Positions 8,950 through 20,589 of a DNA stretch of 64,000 nucleotides are shown here, in pieces. The stretch's first letter is position 1; each line of letters starts with the position of its first letter. This stretch comes from Volvariella volvacea V23 (lineage: Eukaryota > Basidiomycota > Agaricomycetes > Agaricales > Pluteaceae). Made by a program: the position numbers and the translations under genes. The notes beneath the pieces are model-generated. The model saw nothing but the letters and a program-made list of their open reading frames with translations. It was not told the origin of the DNA and made no database searches. Location: contig KB722736.1 of the NCBI GenBank assembly GCA_000349905.1, positions 928,536 through 992,535 on the forward strand, in the 5' to 3' direction.

Positions 8950-10456
8950 ATGGCCAAAAACCCAGCAGAGATCGCGTGAGTTTGCCGTCTCTGTTGTCTG
9001 CCTCCAGCCTCACACAGACTCCAGCCATGGGCCAATGATGATTGGTACCATTCTTAACGTTTGTTTGTATGGAATCACTGTTACTCAGACGTATCTCTAC
9101 TATGTTGGCAAAAAGCGGTGAGCCCGTTCCAGTTTTACCGCGCAACGCCCATATAACTCCCCCATCCCCCCTTCTCGTTCAAAGGGATAAATGGCCGATC
9201 CAAGCATTCGTGAGATCTACTTATATGACGGTTTTCTGGATATTCTAAAGCGCACATACTGCAGGTGTACCTCCTTTTCGTTGCTGATACTGTACAGACG
9301 GTATTCACTGTAGTATCGGTATATGATTCCGTGATTCTACACTTTGGTATGACTTGTATCCTCGGAGCCACTGGAACAAGGCGACTGAAGTGTACCAGGT
9401 GATTTTGAGCATCTCGAAACAGGAGACTGGATTTTCGCGACGGGTATGTGGTCACCTCCATCATTTCTGGGTAGTCAATAACACACTTCTAGATCCCGCA
9501 TTAACGGTCTGTCATGATCCATCACATCGAGGCCGCAACTCATTTTCCAATAGGGCATGATTGGCGGCATGGTTCAAGGTTTCTTCGCTTGGCGTGTACA
9601 TGTCCTCACTGGAAATATTTTTCTATACGTTACCATCCTTCTTTGTTCTGCTGCTTCATTCTGTGAGTTACCTCCTCGTCATTCTCCGCGCCGGCGCTAA
9701 ATGTAATTGGCCAGTCATGGGTATTGCCACGGCCATCGCCATTGGCATCGTTCCTCAGTTTGTAGAGTTCCAGAAGTTCCAAGTGGTGGTAATAATATGT
9801 CAGTACTTGATTAAGCTCTTATACGCCCCATCCTGATAGTTTTCGATAGGGCTGGTATCGGCTTCCTTTGCCGATATGTTGATCACCGCTACACTTGTGA
9901 TGCACCTGGTGAGCCCTCGTCGCGCACTTTCGTGAAGAGCTATGAATAACAAGTATTTAGCGAACGCATAGAACTGGTTTCTCCAAGACCGACCACCATA
10001 TTGATAGGATTATCCGAAGTATGCCACTTGTTTTGACGAATCTCGCGGGTTCTTGACTTCACATACTCAGTGACTGTTCAAACGGGTCTGTTGACCGCTA
10101 TCTGGGCGTAAGCATTCTCTTCCTCTCCTCAGACCCCTAAAACCTAAGTCCCTTTAATAGATTCGTCGACCTGATGGTATATCTCCTGGATGTGCGTATC
10201 TCCTTCATAGCTCTCGTGTATGAGATTTGAATCGTAAATCCTTGGATAGCCCACCGGAACGTAAGTTTATTTTACCCTGCCCTGATACAACAATTCATCC
10301 TGTTCCAGTCACTTGATCTTCAATTTCCCGCTCTCTAAGCTGTATACCAACTCGTTTATGAGCAGTCTCAATTCCAGAAATGGATGGAAATACAGCGAAG
10401 ATGAAGGCATGCATAACAGCATCAAGTCGTCTGAAATACGCAGAGTGAGTCCATGA
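8950..10456 (+). CDS. DUF6534-type seven-helix membrane protein
   Basis: Basidiomycete-expanded integral membrane family of unknown function. The start is ACCATGG at 8950. Many very short exons: 8950-8975, 9025-9117, 9185-9209, 9265-9346, 9399-9443, 9493-9506, 9554-about 9662, then further pieces to a stop at 10456. Conserved landmarks in order are GPMMIGTILNVCLYGITVTQ, YLLFVADTVQTVFTVVSVYD, GMIGGMVQGFFAWRVHVLTG, WLVSASFADMLITATLVMHL, the hallmark RTHRTGFSKTDHHIDRIIR, TVQTGLLTAIWAFVDLMVYL and the HLIFNFPLSKLYTNSFMSSL block. The C terminus is cytosolic-looking. An alternative last splice (donor at 10445) would change only the final residues and move the stop to about 10531. Nothing in the window indicates its ligand or role. 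Confidence 0.85.
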
Positions 10457-12240
10457 CCGCTGCAACTAGGATCAATGGGAACTCACGCAGGGTGTACACC
10501 GTCTCAGCCTGATCATGTACTTCACCTGAGCTCACGACCAGAGGTATGGTATCCTTGTGGAAGAATACTGTCTTAACATCTCTAATTGATATGGCCTGGA
10601 CTATGTCAGGTATTCGTGCATGTGGAATCTCATGAAATGCGAGATACGGCCTCAGCAGACAAGCCTGGAACACTTTCAGATGGGCCACGTCAATGGTCGT
10701 CCGATAGAAAGAACAACGGCGATGATGCGCTTTCTGCAGCTGTTTAAGGATAAAAAGCGACTTGACACGCTCTACTGAGCCTCCTACTGGAATCCATCGT
10801 TCAGCGGGAGTCCGTTTTAACGTATACAGGTCTAATTCCTATTCTATCGGGCTTGGTGGTGCTCGGGCGTGTAATACTCTCCTTTGGTCCTAATCACACT
10901 CTCGTTTCGCTGTCACCACGCTCAGGTTTGAAGGATAAACATTCTACATTGGTGCCCTTGGCCCTAACCTGAATTTATTCATGAAGGGTCACTGGGGAAT
11001 AGTCCCAGCAATAGATTTCCCTCACAGATAGGTGACTTATGATTTTCAAATTTCTACCTCATAGGTTCTTTGATGAAAACTTTATTTATATTGTAAACCG
11101 GTATAGATAGTGGTATGCAACTAAGTGGCAAATAAATTGTGTACTTCCCTTACACGGTATCGCGTCCGGTTTTCCGAACCAACTCTTGGTGACTTCCCTA
11201 CTTGCTGAAAATGTATAGGCACTGGAAGAGCTATTCTCCGGTAACATGCCCTCATCCCTCTCGGCCAGTGCAGTAATGTCGCCTGACTCGGGCAGAGCTA
11301 CAAGAAAAAATACGTACAGAACCGACAAAACCGACACAAACTCCAAAACATTTCAGGAAGGTTCTAAGGAGTGGAGTGACCTACTAATTTTCATTCATAC
11401 ACTTAGGATGGTAGCAGGGCGCCCGACTTCTGCCAATCAGATTCCTGTATTTATTTTCTCCTTGGCCGAATGACGCCGTCAGAGGACGCTTCGAGGGATC
11501 TACAACTGTGCGAAAACCAAAAGAAGAAAAACAAAAGTAACGTATTTTGTCACCACCTCTTTATCGGCGTCATTTTCGCAAGCTTGCACCAGTACTGTGG
11601 GCACTTGGGCTCCAGAACTTCCAGGCTTTGCGCGGCGAAGGTATGGAGTCGCTGAATCATCGAAGCGCTAGATGTTTTCCCAGATGGCCTTCGCGAGTTA
11701 TCCGAGGACTTCCAGAAGACAGCCGCCATGCAGGCCAACTCCGAACTAAATAAAATACATATGGTTGGACTCGTGGAGAGTGATGCGGTCATCATGACTA
11801 CCATTGATCACCGTTCCGTGCAGAGCCCCGTAATGTATTAGGTTGCGAGCGGAAGCGACTGGAAGCCATTCAGAGCGCGTGTAATGAACGAAGTTTCGTG
11901 GCGATCACGGCTTAGCTCCATAGCCACGAGAAATTGGAAATGGATCAATTGGCCCATTTGGATAAACTGGTGCGCAGATCCTTTATCCGGGGTAAGTTGG
12001 ATTGCTGGTTGGGAAACCACCTCCTTTGGTTCGGGACCGAGGAGCGATCGCTGTGTGTCAGGTAACAACTGCTGCTACTCTTGTTGGTTCGGGCCCCAGG
12101 CGGAATGATACAAATGATATACATTTCTTTGACAATAAAGCAGATGATAGGTCGTGAGGCTCGCGTGAGCGTTGAGCTACTTAGGGTCGGTGGATATCCT
12201 AAACATGATCCTGGCAGCTCCATCCCATTGTATCCTACAT
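10457..12240. other. 1.8-kb gene-poor stretch
   Basis: I see no intact gene on either strand. Open frames are short, lack intron-linked continuations and match no family I know. The best coding-like signal is the remnant at 11640-12060. No terminal inverted repeats or target-site duplications were noticed. Confidence 0.45.
11640..12060 (+). pseudogene. Coding-like remnant, unrecognised
   Basis: Two amphipathic, protein-like blocks follow each other on the plus strand in different contexts. One contains EALDVFPDGLRELSEDF and AMQANSELNKIHMVGL (about 11655-11840). The other contains RKRLEAIQSACNERSF, then a stop, then EKLEMDQLAHLDKLVRRSF (about 11850-12000). They are interrupted by stops and frame changes and have no convincing start. 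The look is of a helical regulatory protein fragment of the kind seen in fungal NLR-like or incompatibility genes, but I cannot name the family. It may also be chance. Confidence 0.25.
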
Positions 12241-15200
12241 TTATTCTTGATCTCCAACATATTGATCAAACCATCGGAAGACCTCGTAGTGCCACTTCAG
12301 ACTATTCAAACAATGTCCGAACATTAGCCTTCAAAGCGAACTAACACCCCGAGTGAGCGCACCTATTTCCATGTTTGAGTACCCAGTGATTTTCGTCTGG
12401 GAAAATAACTAGACGGCTTGGGACGCCAAGCCTTGGAGGTGCAATCAGGGTCGGGTTTATCGCAAANNNNNNNNNNNNNNNNNNNNNNNNNNNNNNNNNN
12501 NNNNNNNNNNNNNNNNNNNNNNNNNNNNNNNNNNNNNNNNNNNNNNNNNNNNNNNNNNNNNNNNNNAAGAAAAAGAAAAAGGAGACTGACTGTTGAAGAG
12601 CGTGGAATGCACCAATACCCTCTGTGTCTGGTAGTCGATAATCCTTGCTTCCGTGAATTAGGAGGTGTGGGGTTGACCACTTTTGTACGAGGTTTGAAGG
12701 GTTGTACCTGGGGAAAGGCCACTGTTAATGCCGGAATGGGAATGCTAAAGAATCACGGACTTTTGTGAGAGGGCCTTACTCTTTGCGTCCCATGGGCTAA
12801 GTGAAGCACGACGGAATCGGACACCGTATCCTGCAGAGGATAAAAGGACGTCACTCACCGACCACCCCATTCATGATTGAACTAAGGGGTTTTTTCAGTG
12901 CCAGGTAACAGGGGACGAAGCGATAAAACGTACGAAGAAGAGCTCGTCCGTGGAAAAGCCATTGTATGTTGAGTCGAATACCTACAACCAAATAAGGTCA
13001 CGAAAATTGTACGTTTTGGAGTAGCCGTTACGCACACCGTCATGGCAGACTAAAGCCTATCGATATTAACGAGAGGAGTTGATCAATTTCGGGTTAGGAG
13101 GGAAGGAGAAGGACAAACCTTGAAGTTGAATTCCCATTCTGGATGTCCCTGTATCCAGCTACGAGACGACGATGAGCACATAGTCCGTGTACGCGATCAA
13201 GGTTCACCGTACTTGATGGCATATCCGCCCCAGCTGGCACCGGCGGCCACAGCGCGGTCTGGATCAATCTATAGGTTCAGAACAATTGAGAATGGTAAAC
13301 AACGACAGTATAAGCTATTTATCGTTACCTCAGGGTACTTGTTGAGGGCGTACTTCCAACCAAGCCGTAAGTCGACGAAGGGTTTGCCTCCCCAATCTTC
13401 GGCAATTGCGTCCGTGAACTCTAAAGACGTCTATAAGTGCCATATCAGTATTTTCTTTTCTGATACTCCGTACCTTGACCGAATGTCGTGCTTCCAGTAG
13501 GGTTGATCATCAACACGAAATACCCCTGTTGTGCGAAAACTAATCCATACAGGTCAGATATTCGGTTCAGTGACTATTGGGTGGCGCCTTACCATTCGGG
13601 TTCCACCGAGTTGACCATTGGTCCTCCCAAGCGCCTTGAGGACCTATAGAGTTTTTGAGTAATGTGCTCCTAATTGTTTTGATAGGGGGCCGCTTACCAC
13701 CATGAATTAGCAACACCACAGGATATTTTTTAATAGACCCTGCACTCCAGCCCCTGGGTCGAAGTGCCCAACCCTGAACTTTCTTGTCCTCCGCACCTGA
13801 AAACCAGAACTCCTCTCCAACGCTCAGGTTTTTCCCCTTCAATTGACTTTCGGTCAGCTGCGTGATTCTTTCGATATTCCCCCTGAATGTCACGGGGTCG
13901 TCACTGGCAAGGATCTCATCTTCTAGGTGTTTCAGCCCACGAATAAGGTAGACATCATTGGGCGAAGTGAATGAAGAAAGACTCAAGAGGACGCGACCAT
14001 CCTGGAGAGCTTGGACACCAGATGCGGCGCCACGGTGAGTGAGAGCCACAGGGGTTACATATTTTGGGGATAGTTCGGGGTTAGTAGTGGAATGGTTTGG
14101 AGTTGGGGGAACAGGGAGAACGAAGACCTTGACTTTTGCCTCGTCACCTGCGGTGAAGTAAAGGAAAGTGCCATCCTCAGAGAACTAAGGGCCTGGGTTA
14201 AGGCAGGTGTAATGCTTTAGAAGGCAGCTAACTCACAGCTAACCCATCTGCAGATCGATCCCACTTTTGAGTGAGTGTATATCGAACTTCTTTTGCCAGA
14301 TCATAAATAACGATTTTGGCTCTGGAGGCTGATGAGATAGTTGTAAATCCTGACTGAGGGCGTCACTTACCGATCACTTTCGTAGCCATCTTCATCTAAT
14401 TCTAGCCAAGCGACTTTGTCTCCTTGTTTATTGAATACTGGGCTATGGGTGGCACCTTGTCTCCCAGAAGTCAATTCACGGGGTGCAGAACCTCCAGCGA
14501 TGTCCACAATATAGACCTAAGGACACATAAGCTATGATCGATTGTGGGAATGACGAGGCATACATTTTGCTTGGTGTGCCACGCCTCCGGTAGTTGAGGA
14601 TCTTTGGCCGTATACACGACCTGGTTTGCGGAAACATCGAAGTCATCGGTACCACCGAATGGTTCCACAGGGGTGCTCTATTCAAACAGAACAGTCCTTT
14701 ATCAGCCACAAAACGAGTACAAAGATGGTTGGTCATTACATGTCCAGTTCCTTGTAGGAGATTTACAAATTTTCCATTGAAGTGCCACTTGTGATCAGGA
14801 TCTAGGAAGAGGCGGGTGCTGAAGAGCGAAGAGCGCTTCGGCCCAACCCAGGTGTCCCAATGCCTAACAAACGTCGAGTCATACACAAATGCAGTATTAC
14901 CACGAGATTCCCAAGCCTCATCTTGCTCAGCCACAGTCGTGAGATTGCCATCCTCGTAGACATAGTCTGAGAAAACAAGATAGCCAGTCTTGTGGGAATA
15001 TCTGAAGTTGGTCGCGGTGGTAGTTGGTAAGGTGCCAATGAGGACCGATTGACCAGTCAAAGTGAGAGTACCAGAGGCAGCATCAGAATCGGCCTGGAAA
15101 TTAATGGAACGTGCATAGATTTCCAGTTTCTTATCCTTCTCGACAACGTGGGCAAGGGTGCGAGGATTTAACCAGAATGTCTCCCCGCCTGCCTCAAGCT

Positions 15201-15662
15201 ACAGGAAGAGCGACATTAAGGGCGCTCTTGCGGTTAGGGTAAAGTAATAAACGCACATCAAGCGTCAGCGACTGCACAGACGATTCTAATGGCGCAATAA
15301 CGACCGATTTCTTGTTCCTGTGGAAAGGTCGTTAGACAGCAGGTGCTGCATTTTCGCTCCTACGCACTTCTTCTCCTCGAACGAGTATTGAGAGTATGGG
15401 ACGAGAACAAGATCCCCTCCCAGGTTTGCAACTCCAGCGCCAGGCCGCCCCAGCTCAACCTAATATGCGATAGACTGACAATCAGCCAAGGCTATGACGA
15501 ATCAATGAATGGGTATCAGACCAGATTCCGGGGAGAGAATACATCGGGTCCTTCCTTGAACGCAAAGGTTGGTCTCTTCGCCATGGCTTTGGTATCTAAT
15601 TGGGCCGGGTTTTTCAACAGTACCTGGGTCGCAAGACCCAACAGAGAGAAGGGCAGCCTCAT
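12241..15662 (-). CDS. Dipeptidyl-peptidase 5-like S9 serine peptidase (crosses N gap)
   Basis: Prolyl-oligopeptidase family (S9), closest to fungal DPP5/acylaminoacyl peptidase enzymes that release dipeptides. The likely start is the ATG at 15662 (MRLPFSLLGLATQ); the N terminus is weakly hydrophobic, so secretion is possible but not clear. A beta-propeller part (ELGRPGAGVANLGGDLVLVP, GGETFWLNPRTLAHVV, HKTGYLVFSDYVYEDG, PVEPFGGTDDFDVSANQVVY) is followed by the alpha/beta-hydrolase part: LLIHGGPQGAWEDQWSTRW, INPTGSTTFGQ, the nucleophile elbow GASWGGY, then SKDYRLPDTEG with the catalytic Asp and DENHWVLK with the His. The last exon ends at TAA 12241-12243. The 100-N gap falls inside an intron: exon ...HALQQ on one side joins LGVPSRLVIF on the other, so the coding sequence itself looks complete. 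Many short introns. Confidence 0.88.
12467..12566. other. Assembly gap of 100 N
   Basis: Exactly 100 N, the usual placeholder for unknown distance. It sits inside an intron of the DPP5-like gene, next to a pyrimidine-rich run on the coding strand. Confidence 0.95.
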
Positions 15663-15912
15663 GGCTTTGCCAGCTGAGAGTCTGGGCTCAAGGCAAAGTT
15701 GCCTTATTGAGGGCAAACATTCCGGGTAAACGCCGGTCCGGTATTGAGTGGCAGAAATTATATATACAGCTGGCAGAGCTAGTCTTGCGATCGTACAGAG
15801 CCAGCAAATATACAAGCTTGGGTATAGCTACGATCCACCATACTGCCTATTTTTGGCGCCAAAAGGCGTTGGGCTGTGCAGGTAACCCACTCGCAAGTCC
15901 TACAATTGTCCC

Positions 15913-16913
15913 TCACTCGCTCATTGCTTCACCATCATCGTTCTCACTGTCCTCCGATGCGGCCTCGCCCTCGAGTACGGCCTCTACATTCTCCATTTGC
16001 GTAACTTCCCCTGATTCAGCTTCCCATCGCGCGATCAGCCCCACCCGGAAGGTGACCATTTGAATTCCAATCAGCTTGAGCAATTGTGCTTGCTCTGCCG
16101 TTAAGGTCTTCCCCTTTTCGCACACTTTGTGTGGATTGTGCAGCGACGGAGCTCCTTTGTCCATGTATGTCGAAAGCCCCAATTTCCGTAACTGAGGGTC
16201 TTCGTTATGGGGGAATGGCTCCGGGGGATCCGAAAACTGGCGCATCACTGGCCCTGCTGGTAGAATGACTGTTCGTGTGGCAGCATTGCCTGTTCGTGCA
16301 AAGTCAGGTTGTTTGAAGTCGTCGAACCATTCAATCACTTCTTGTGGTGGGCTGTCAGTGAAGAGTAGCCCTACTTGGCCTTTTATTTTCTATGGGCAGA
16401 TTAGACTCCTGGATGGCAGCTTAATCAAAAAGGACTTGCCTGTGCTAACTTATGCAAACCCTCACGATGCTCTTCCCCCTCCGTCATTCCCAAAGCCTTT
16501 GCCATTACAGAACTTTTCCCAAAGAATATCCGTGCGGAACTGGGGACGCATGTCAGCTACGGTACTTGGTAGTGGCCGCATCCGCACTCACTCCTTCCAT
16601 AGCCTTCGTACAGTTTTGAGATGGGCATTTCGCATATTACCCACTTGGAAAAGCCAGCAATATTTCCATTTATCTGCATTACTTTGTAGCTAGCCGCCAA
16701 AACAAATATTAAGCGCTCTGATTAGCCCTTCACAAGTGTTTGATCAACCGCACCTCCTCAATCAGAGCAGATTTTTGTTCCCTCGTTTTCTTCGCGACTT
16801 TTGTCAACGAAACTGGTGACATGACACCCTGGTTAACATCTCGAGAGAAATCGACAGATTCAGCGCCTTCACGGCTAGCACACACCAACTTTTGCGCGCC
16901 TCGATTTGGGCAT
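15913..16913 (-). CDS. MRT4: Ribosome assembly factor MRT4
   Basis: Nucleolar uL10-like factor that holds the P-stalk site on pre-60S particles until exchanged for P0. The start is the ATG at 16913: MPKSRRAKVVSLTKVAKKTR is formed by splicing a short first exon with donor GTGTGT to the next exon. Further blocks are DKWKYCWLFQVGNMRNAHLK, ARIFFGKSSVMAKALG, QKIKGQVGLLFTDSPPQEV, DFARTGNAATRTVILPAGPV and LTAEQAQLLKLIGIQMVTFR, then an acidic tail with stop at 15913. The intron at 16390-16439 has a GC donor (GCAAGT); only this reading keeps the conserved KIKGQVGLLFTD in frame. The gene is divergent from DOHH with 87 bp between the start codons. Confidence 0.93.
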
Positions 16914-17000
16914 GAGTGTTTGGGAAGGAAGCAGAAAATGTAGCGGATAATTTTTTGAAGTCCGCCAAAATCATCCCTCCAATAATCTTATCGAAATCCA
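16914..17000. promoter_or_regulatory. 87-bp bidirectional promoter MRT4 / DOHH
   Basis: Only 87 bp separate the start codons of two divergent translation-related genes, so both core promoters and 5' leaders must share this interval. No TATA box is obvious. Confidence 0.6.
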
Positions 17001-18258
17001 ATGGCCATCTCAGTTTCTCCCTCTGATCTTCAGCGCTTAGAAGATATACTCCTCAACACTTCTGGCGATGTGTTGCTCCACAATAGGTTTCGTGCTCTCT
17101 TTACGCTTAAGGCTTTGAAGAATGAGGATGCAGTACGGATTATTGCAAAGGGTACGAGAGCTTAATTCACATCGAGCATTCTCCCCAATTTCGAGATTCT
17201 AGGATTCAGAGACGAATCGGCTCTATTGAAGCACGAGTTGGCATACTGTCTCGGTCAAATAAAGAATCCATCAGCCCTCCCAGTGCTAGAATCAGTATTG
17301 AGGGACAAGTCTGAGGATCCCATGGTTCGGCATGAGGTATTAAGATGCTTGTCCTCCGTGATTCCGTTGCTCACGGACCAAGTAGGCCGCCGAAGCAATG
17401 GGCGCGATCTCCAATGTGTCCTCATTACCGATACTTAAGGAGTTCCTATCAGACTCCGAGCGTACAGTCCGCGAAACCTGCGAAATCGCGATCGATAAAA
17501 TTGAGTGGGATAATTCTGCTGAAGGACAAAAGCACAATAATAGTATTAACTGTGAGGGTCACATCCCGTAAGTTTGCACCATATTTCATCTGCACCCTCA
17601 ACCTAATTACAGGGTTCATAGGCTCTACACATCTATTGATCCCGCCCCTCCCTCCTCCAAGCTCCTAATTGGCGCACCTAAACCGGAAGATGTTTCTGGT
17701 GTTAGCATAGCTAACTTTAAATCAAAACTTTTGGACACGAAGCTCCCTCTGTTCGAACGATACAGAGCTATGTTTGCATTGCGCAACATTGGGACTGCAG
17801 AGGCTGTCGATGCACTCGCTGCAGGATTTGTCGATGATAGTGCATTATTCAAGTAAGCGCTCTAGTCAACAAGAAAATGTCCTGGCATTGACGACGTTTC
17901 AGACACGAAATCGCCTTCGTATTTGGACAAATGCTGTCACCTTATTCTGTGCCATCACTGTTACAGGTCTTGCAAAACGATAAGGAGTCTGATATGGTTC
18001 GACACGAAGCAGCTGAAGCACTTGGAGGTATTGCTACACCGGAGGTCCTACCGCACCTGCGCGAATGGATGAATAGGGAGGATGCACCAAGGGTTGTTCG
18101 CGAGAGCTGTCAAGTAGCTATTGACATGTGGGAGGTATGTGTCGTGATTTTTGTTGGCAGTAACCTTATTCATACACATGCAGCACGAGAACTCTGGGGA
18201 ATTCCAGTATGCCAATGGCCTGGGTAGTACGGCGCCCACTGCCTCTGTTGGAGCTTAA
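17001..18258 (+). CDS. LIA1: Deoxyhypusine hydroxylase
   Basis: Di-iron HEAT-repeat enzyme that completes hypusine on translation factor eIF5A. The start is ATG 17001 ([17 protein letters not shown]). The four His-Glu iron motifs are all present: [15 protein letters not shown] followed after an intron by [19 protein letters not shown] and [11 protein letters not shown]. Two HEAT arms are joined by a linker ([15 protein letters not shown]). At least five short introns. The product ends in TASVGA at 18258, a usual length for the family at about 330 residues. It acts in the cytosol. Pairing with MRT4 on a shared promoter fits co-expression with growth. Confidence 0.95.
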
Positions 18259-19227
18259 TTATACCAGTTAACGGTCTGTAGAATCACCTTGAGTTTTGCA
18301 CGCTGCAGTTATCTACCGCTGTGGAATCGCGCAATGATCGGAGAACGAAGAGCCATCCTAGTGGGAGAACACGGGAGGTCATCTTACGACAACCTGGCCC
18401 CTATTTCGACTGTCACCGTGAGTCTGCTAATTCTGGGGCATTGTAAGCGCGTATCATTACTTCCGGTCACCGCATTGTCTAGCAGCGACTGAATTATATG
18501 CGGTGTTTCTGTGGCTGTAGACGCCGCTTGTCATTGATTCGTCGCGGTTGTTATTGCATCCTCCCAACCCCAAAATGCCCACCATGCATGGCGGATTCAG
18601 TGAGATGGGCGAAATAAGGTCCAACAGCAGGGCTTTGTGATCAAAAAGAGCCTAGCATCCAAGTTATCAAATCAATTAGGCGGTGATTAGGTGTCCATTG
18701 AGAAGTCTTGAGCGTACGAGTGCACCAGCTGATGGACCATTGCTTCCGAATTTGATACTGTAAGTGCCCGCCATACTATTCTTGAGGAATTTGAATTACG
18801 TTGTGTTTATACGATGTGCACACAGGCCTAGGTTCCATTCCCGGTCTCATTTATCGCACCTTTTATCGAATGTACGTTCAGGCTGATAAGGCTGTGATTG
18901 CTTGGAACAACGGGCTGAGCAGGACCTTACGTTGGTTCGCTGAACAATGTGTATCACCCACTGCCCCCGAATCCCTTCAAAGGCCTCAGATGGTTTGAAT
19001 GAGGCCATAATGCCGTGATTAGATGAACGGTAAATTATTTAGGCAGAAGACACGTCTTCCGAGCCACCGAAAAGCAGAGCGTGATAGGAGAAGGACGTAA
19101 ATCGTTTGGGAGGGGAAATAAAGTGGCGGCTGCGTACATACCGTCCCAATTATTTGGCTCGGATCCAAACAAACATTTTCAACACCTGAGCAAGCCGTCG
19201 CTCAAACATTACAATCCTCCGGTCCCA
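18259..19227. other. Intergenic region, no gene seen
   Basis: Nearly 1 kb between DOHH and uL29m. An open frame at 18801-18998 shows no known motif and no splice-linked continuation. I see nothing else supportable. Confidence 0.45.
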
Positions 19228-20199
19228 ATGCTAGCTTTCGCGCGACAGGCAACAGTTCCTCGCATCATATCGAGGACATTTGCCCAGGTTGTCAACACCA
19301 CTTCAGGTGTTAGTTCCGCGAAGCCTTCCGCTCCGGTCAATGGACTCCCTCTGACTGGACGCATTCCGGTTAAGAAGGACCATGGCCTGTATGCCTTCTT
19401 TCGACGCAAGCAAGGCGAAGGACTGGTCGGAGATGCGCGATTTGAGACACTGGAATCACCGGAGTCCATGCAAAAGCTGCCCTCTGGTATGTGCCCTGAT
19501 ATTCCGTCCCGAGGTTATGTATGACCTATACTTTGTACAGGAAGAGCGTGGAGGGCATCTGAGCTTAGACTAAAGAGTTTCAAGGACTTGCACGTCCTTT
19601 GGTACGTTCTACTACGCGAGCGCAATTTGTTGGCAACGCAAAAGGAAGAGGCCAGACGATTGGGCGTTACAAATTCGGACCTACAAGTGTCGGCGACACG
19701 AGTTCACAATGTGCGCTAATTACACGTTCACTGCCTTCTTTAGCACTCACCCCCATAGCAGTGTCGCAAGAGTATGGCTCGGATAAAAGCAGTAATTAAT
19801 GAGCGTCGGGTGGCTTATGAAGGTGCCATTAAGTTGATCGAGGCCGAGGAAGACGAAGCTGTTTTGGAGGAACAAACAAGGATTTTCAAGAGAGAGCGGT
19901 CTACTGTTTTGCGTCGTAGAGCCACCACGCGCCGCCTGCGGGAGAAACAGAAACGAGCGCAAGCTCAGGCAGAACAAGAGCAAGCGAACGCATCGTCCGT
20001 TGCAACATCAGAGCCCGTCACGGAATCTCGTTCCGAAGAGAAAGCAAAAGCTACTCAATCAGAGTCTGAACATACCTCAAAAGCAACCCCAGAAACAGCT
20101 CCTGAACCAGAGTTGGCTCAACCCAGCAATGCACCCCGACCCAGTCCTGTTCACACTGCGACAGCAGGCCTATTCGGAGCTGATGGAAACCGCTCTTAA
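19228..20199 (+). CDS. MRPL4: Mitochondrial large-subunit ribosomal protein uL29m
   Basis: MRP-L47/uL29m family. The start is ATG 19228, giving an arginine-containing presequence ([20 protein letters not shown]). The family core is spliced from exons 1 and 2: [20 protein letters not shown], then [19 protein letters not shown], and after a second intron [16 protein letters not shown]. The C terminus is long, charged and Glu/Gln/Ala rich (about 19900-20160), typical of the fungal extension. It works in the mitochondrial 54S subunit near the exit tunnel. It is convergent with SDHAF1, whose stop is 57 bp away. Confidence 0.92.
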
Positions 20200-20256
20200 T
20201 AGCACTCGAACTTTAATCTATCATGATCGTAATAATAGATGCCTTGGTTTCACCGT

Positions 20257-20589
20257 CTATGAACGTGTTTTAGACCATACTTCCATTTCCTGTGTGAGAT
20301 AACAGTCCTTAACACCAGGGTCTTCCAGTGCCTCTATCCGCTTTTTCCCTTGTCGGATCAGGTGTTCTATTGCGCTGACATCACGCGTCGAAACTTTCTT
20401 CGCGTTCTCCCGGAATGTCCACTGAACGAAGATGGTAAACTTTTGTCGTGCGGCAGGCGGCTTTGAGTGTGCCATTCGTAGTGCACTAGCAGGAGAGGAT
20501 CAAATCATGATGGTTACATTACAGACAAGGTGTACGTACCGTCGATACAGCGACAGCACCTCCTTTTGCAAGCCAGATTTTGGTACCAT
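20257..20589 (-). CDS. SDHAF1: Succinate dehydrogenase assembly factor 1 (LYR protein)
   Basis: Small LYR-motif protein that guides Fe-S cluster insertion into the complex II iron-sulfur subunit in the mitochondrial matrix. Two exons: the first gives MVPKSGLQKEVLSLYRR with the LYR triplet and ends at donor GTACGT; the second (acceptor CTGCTAG near 20490) continues RALRMAHSKPPAARQKF. Then come the conserved FRENAKKVSTRDVSAIEHL and RQGKKRIEALEDPGVKD blocks. The product is about 90 residues, normal for the family. Confidence 0.9.

Noticed and set aside
10422..11473. Short open frames on both strands after the DUF6534 gene
   Set aside because: They overlap each other, have no recognisable motifs and no splice-linked partners.
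10457..12240. Transposon or retroelement relic
   Set aside because: No reverse transcriptase, integrase or transposase motifs and no terminal repeats were seen.
16400..16445. GT donor at GTCCTT for the MRT4 intron instead of the GC donor
   Set aside because: It would give LAQASQVGLLF and lose the conserved KIKGQVGLLF; the GC-AG reading fits the family better.
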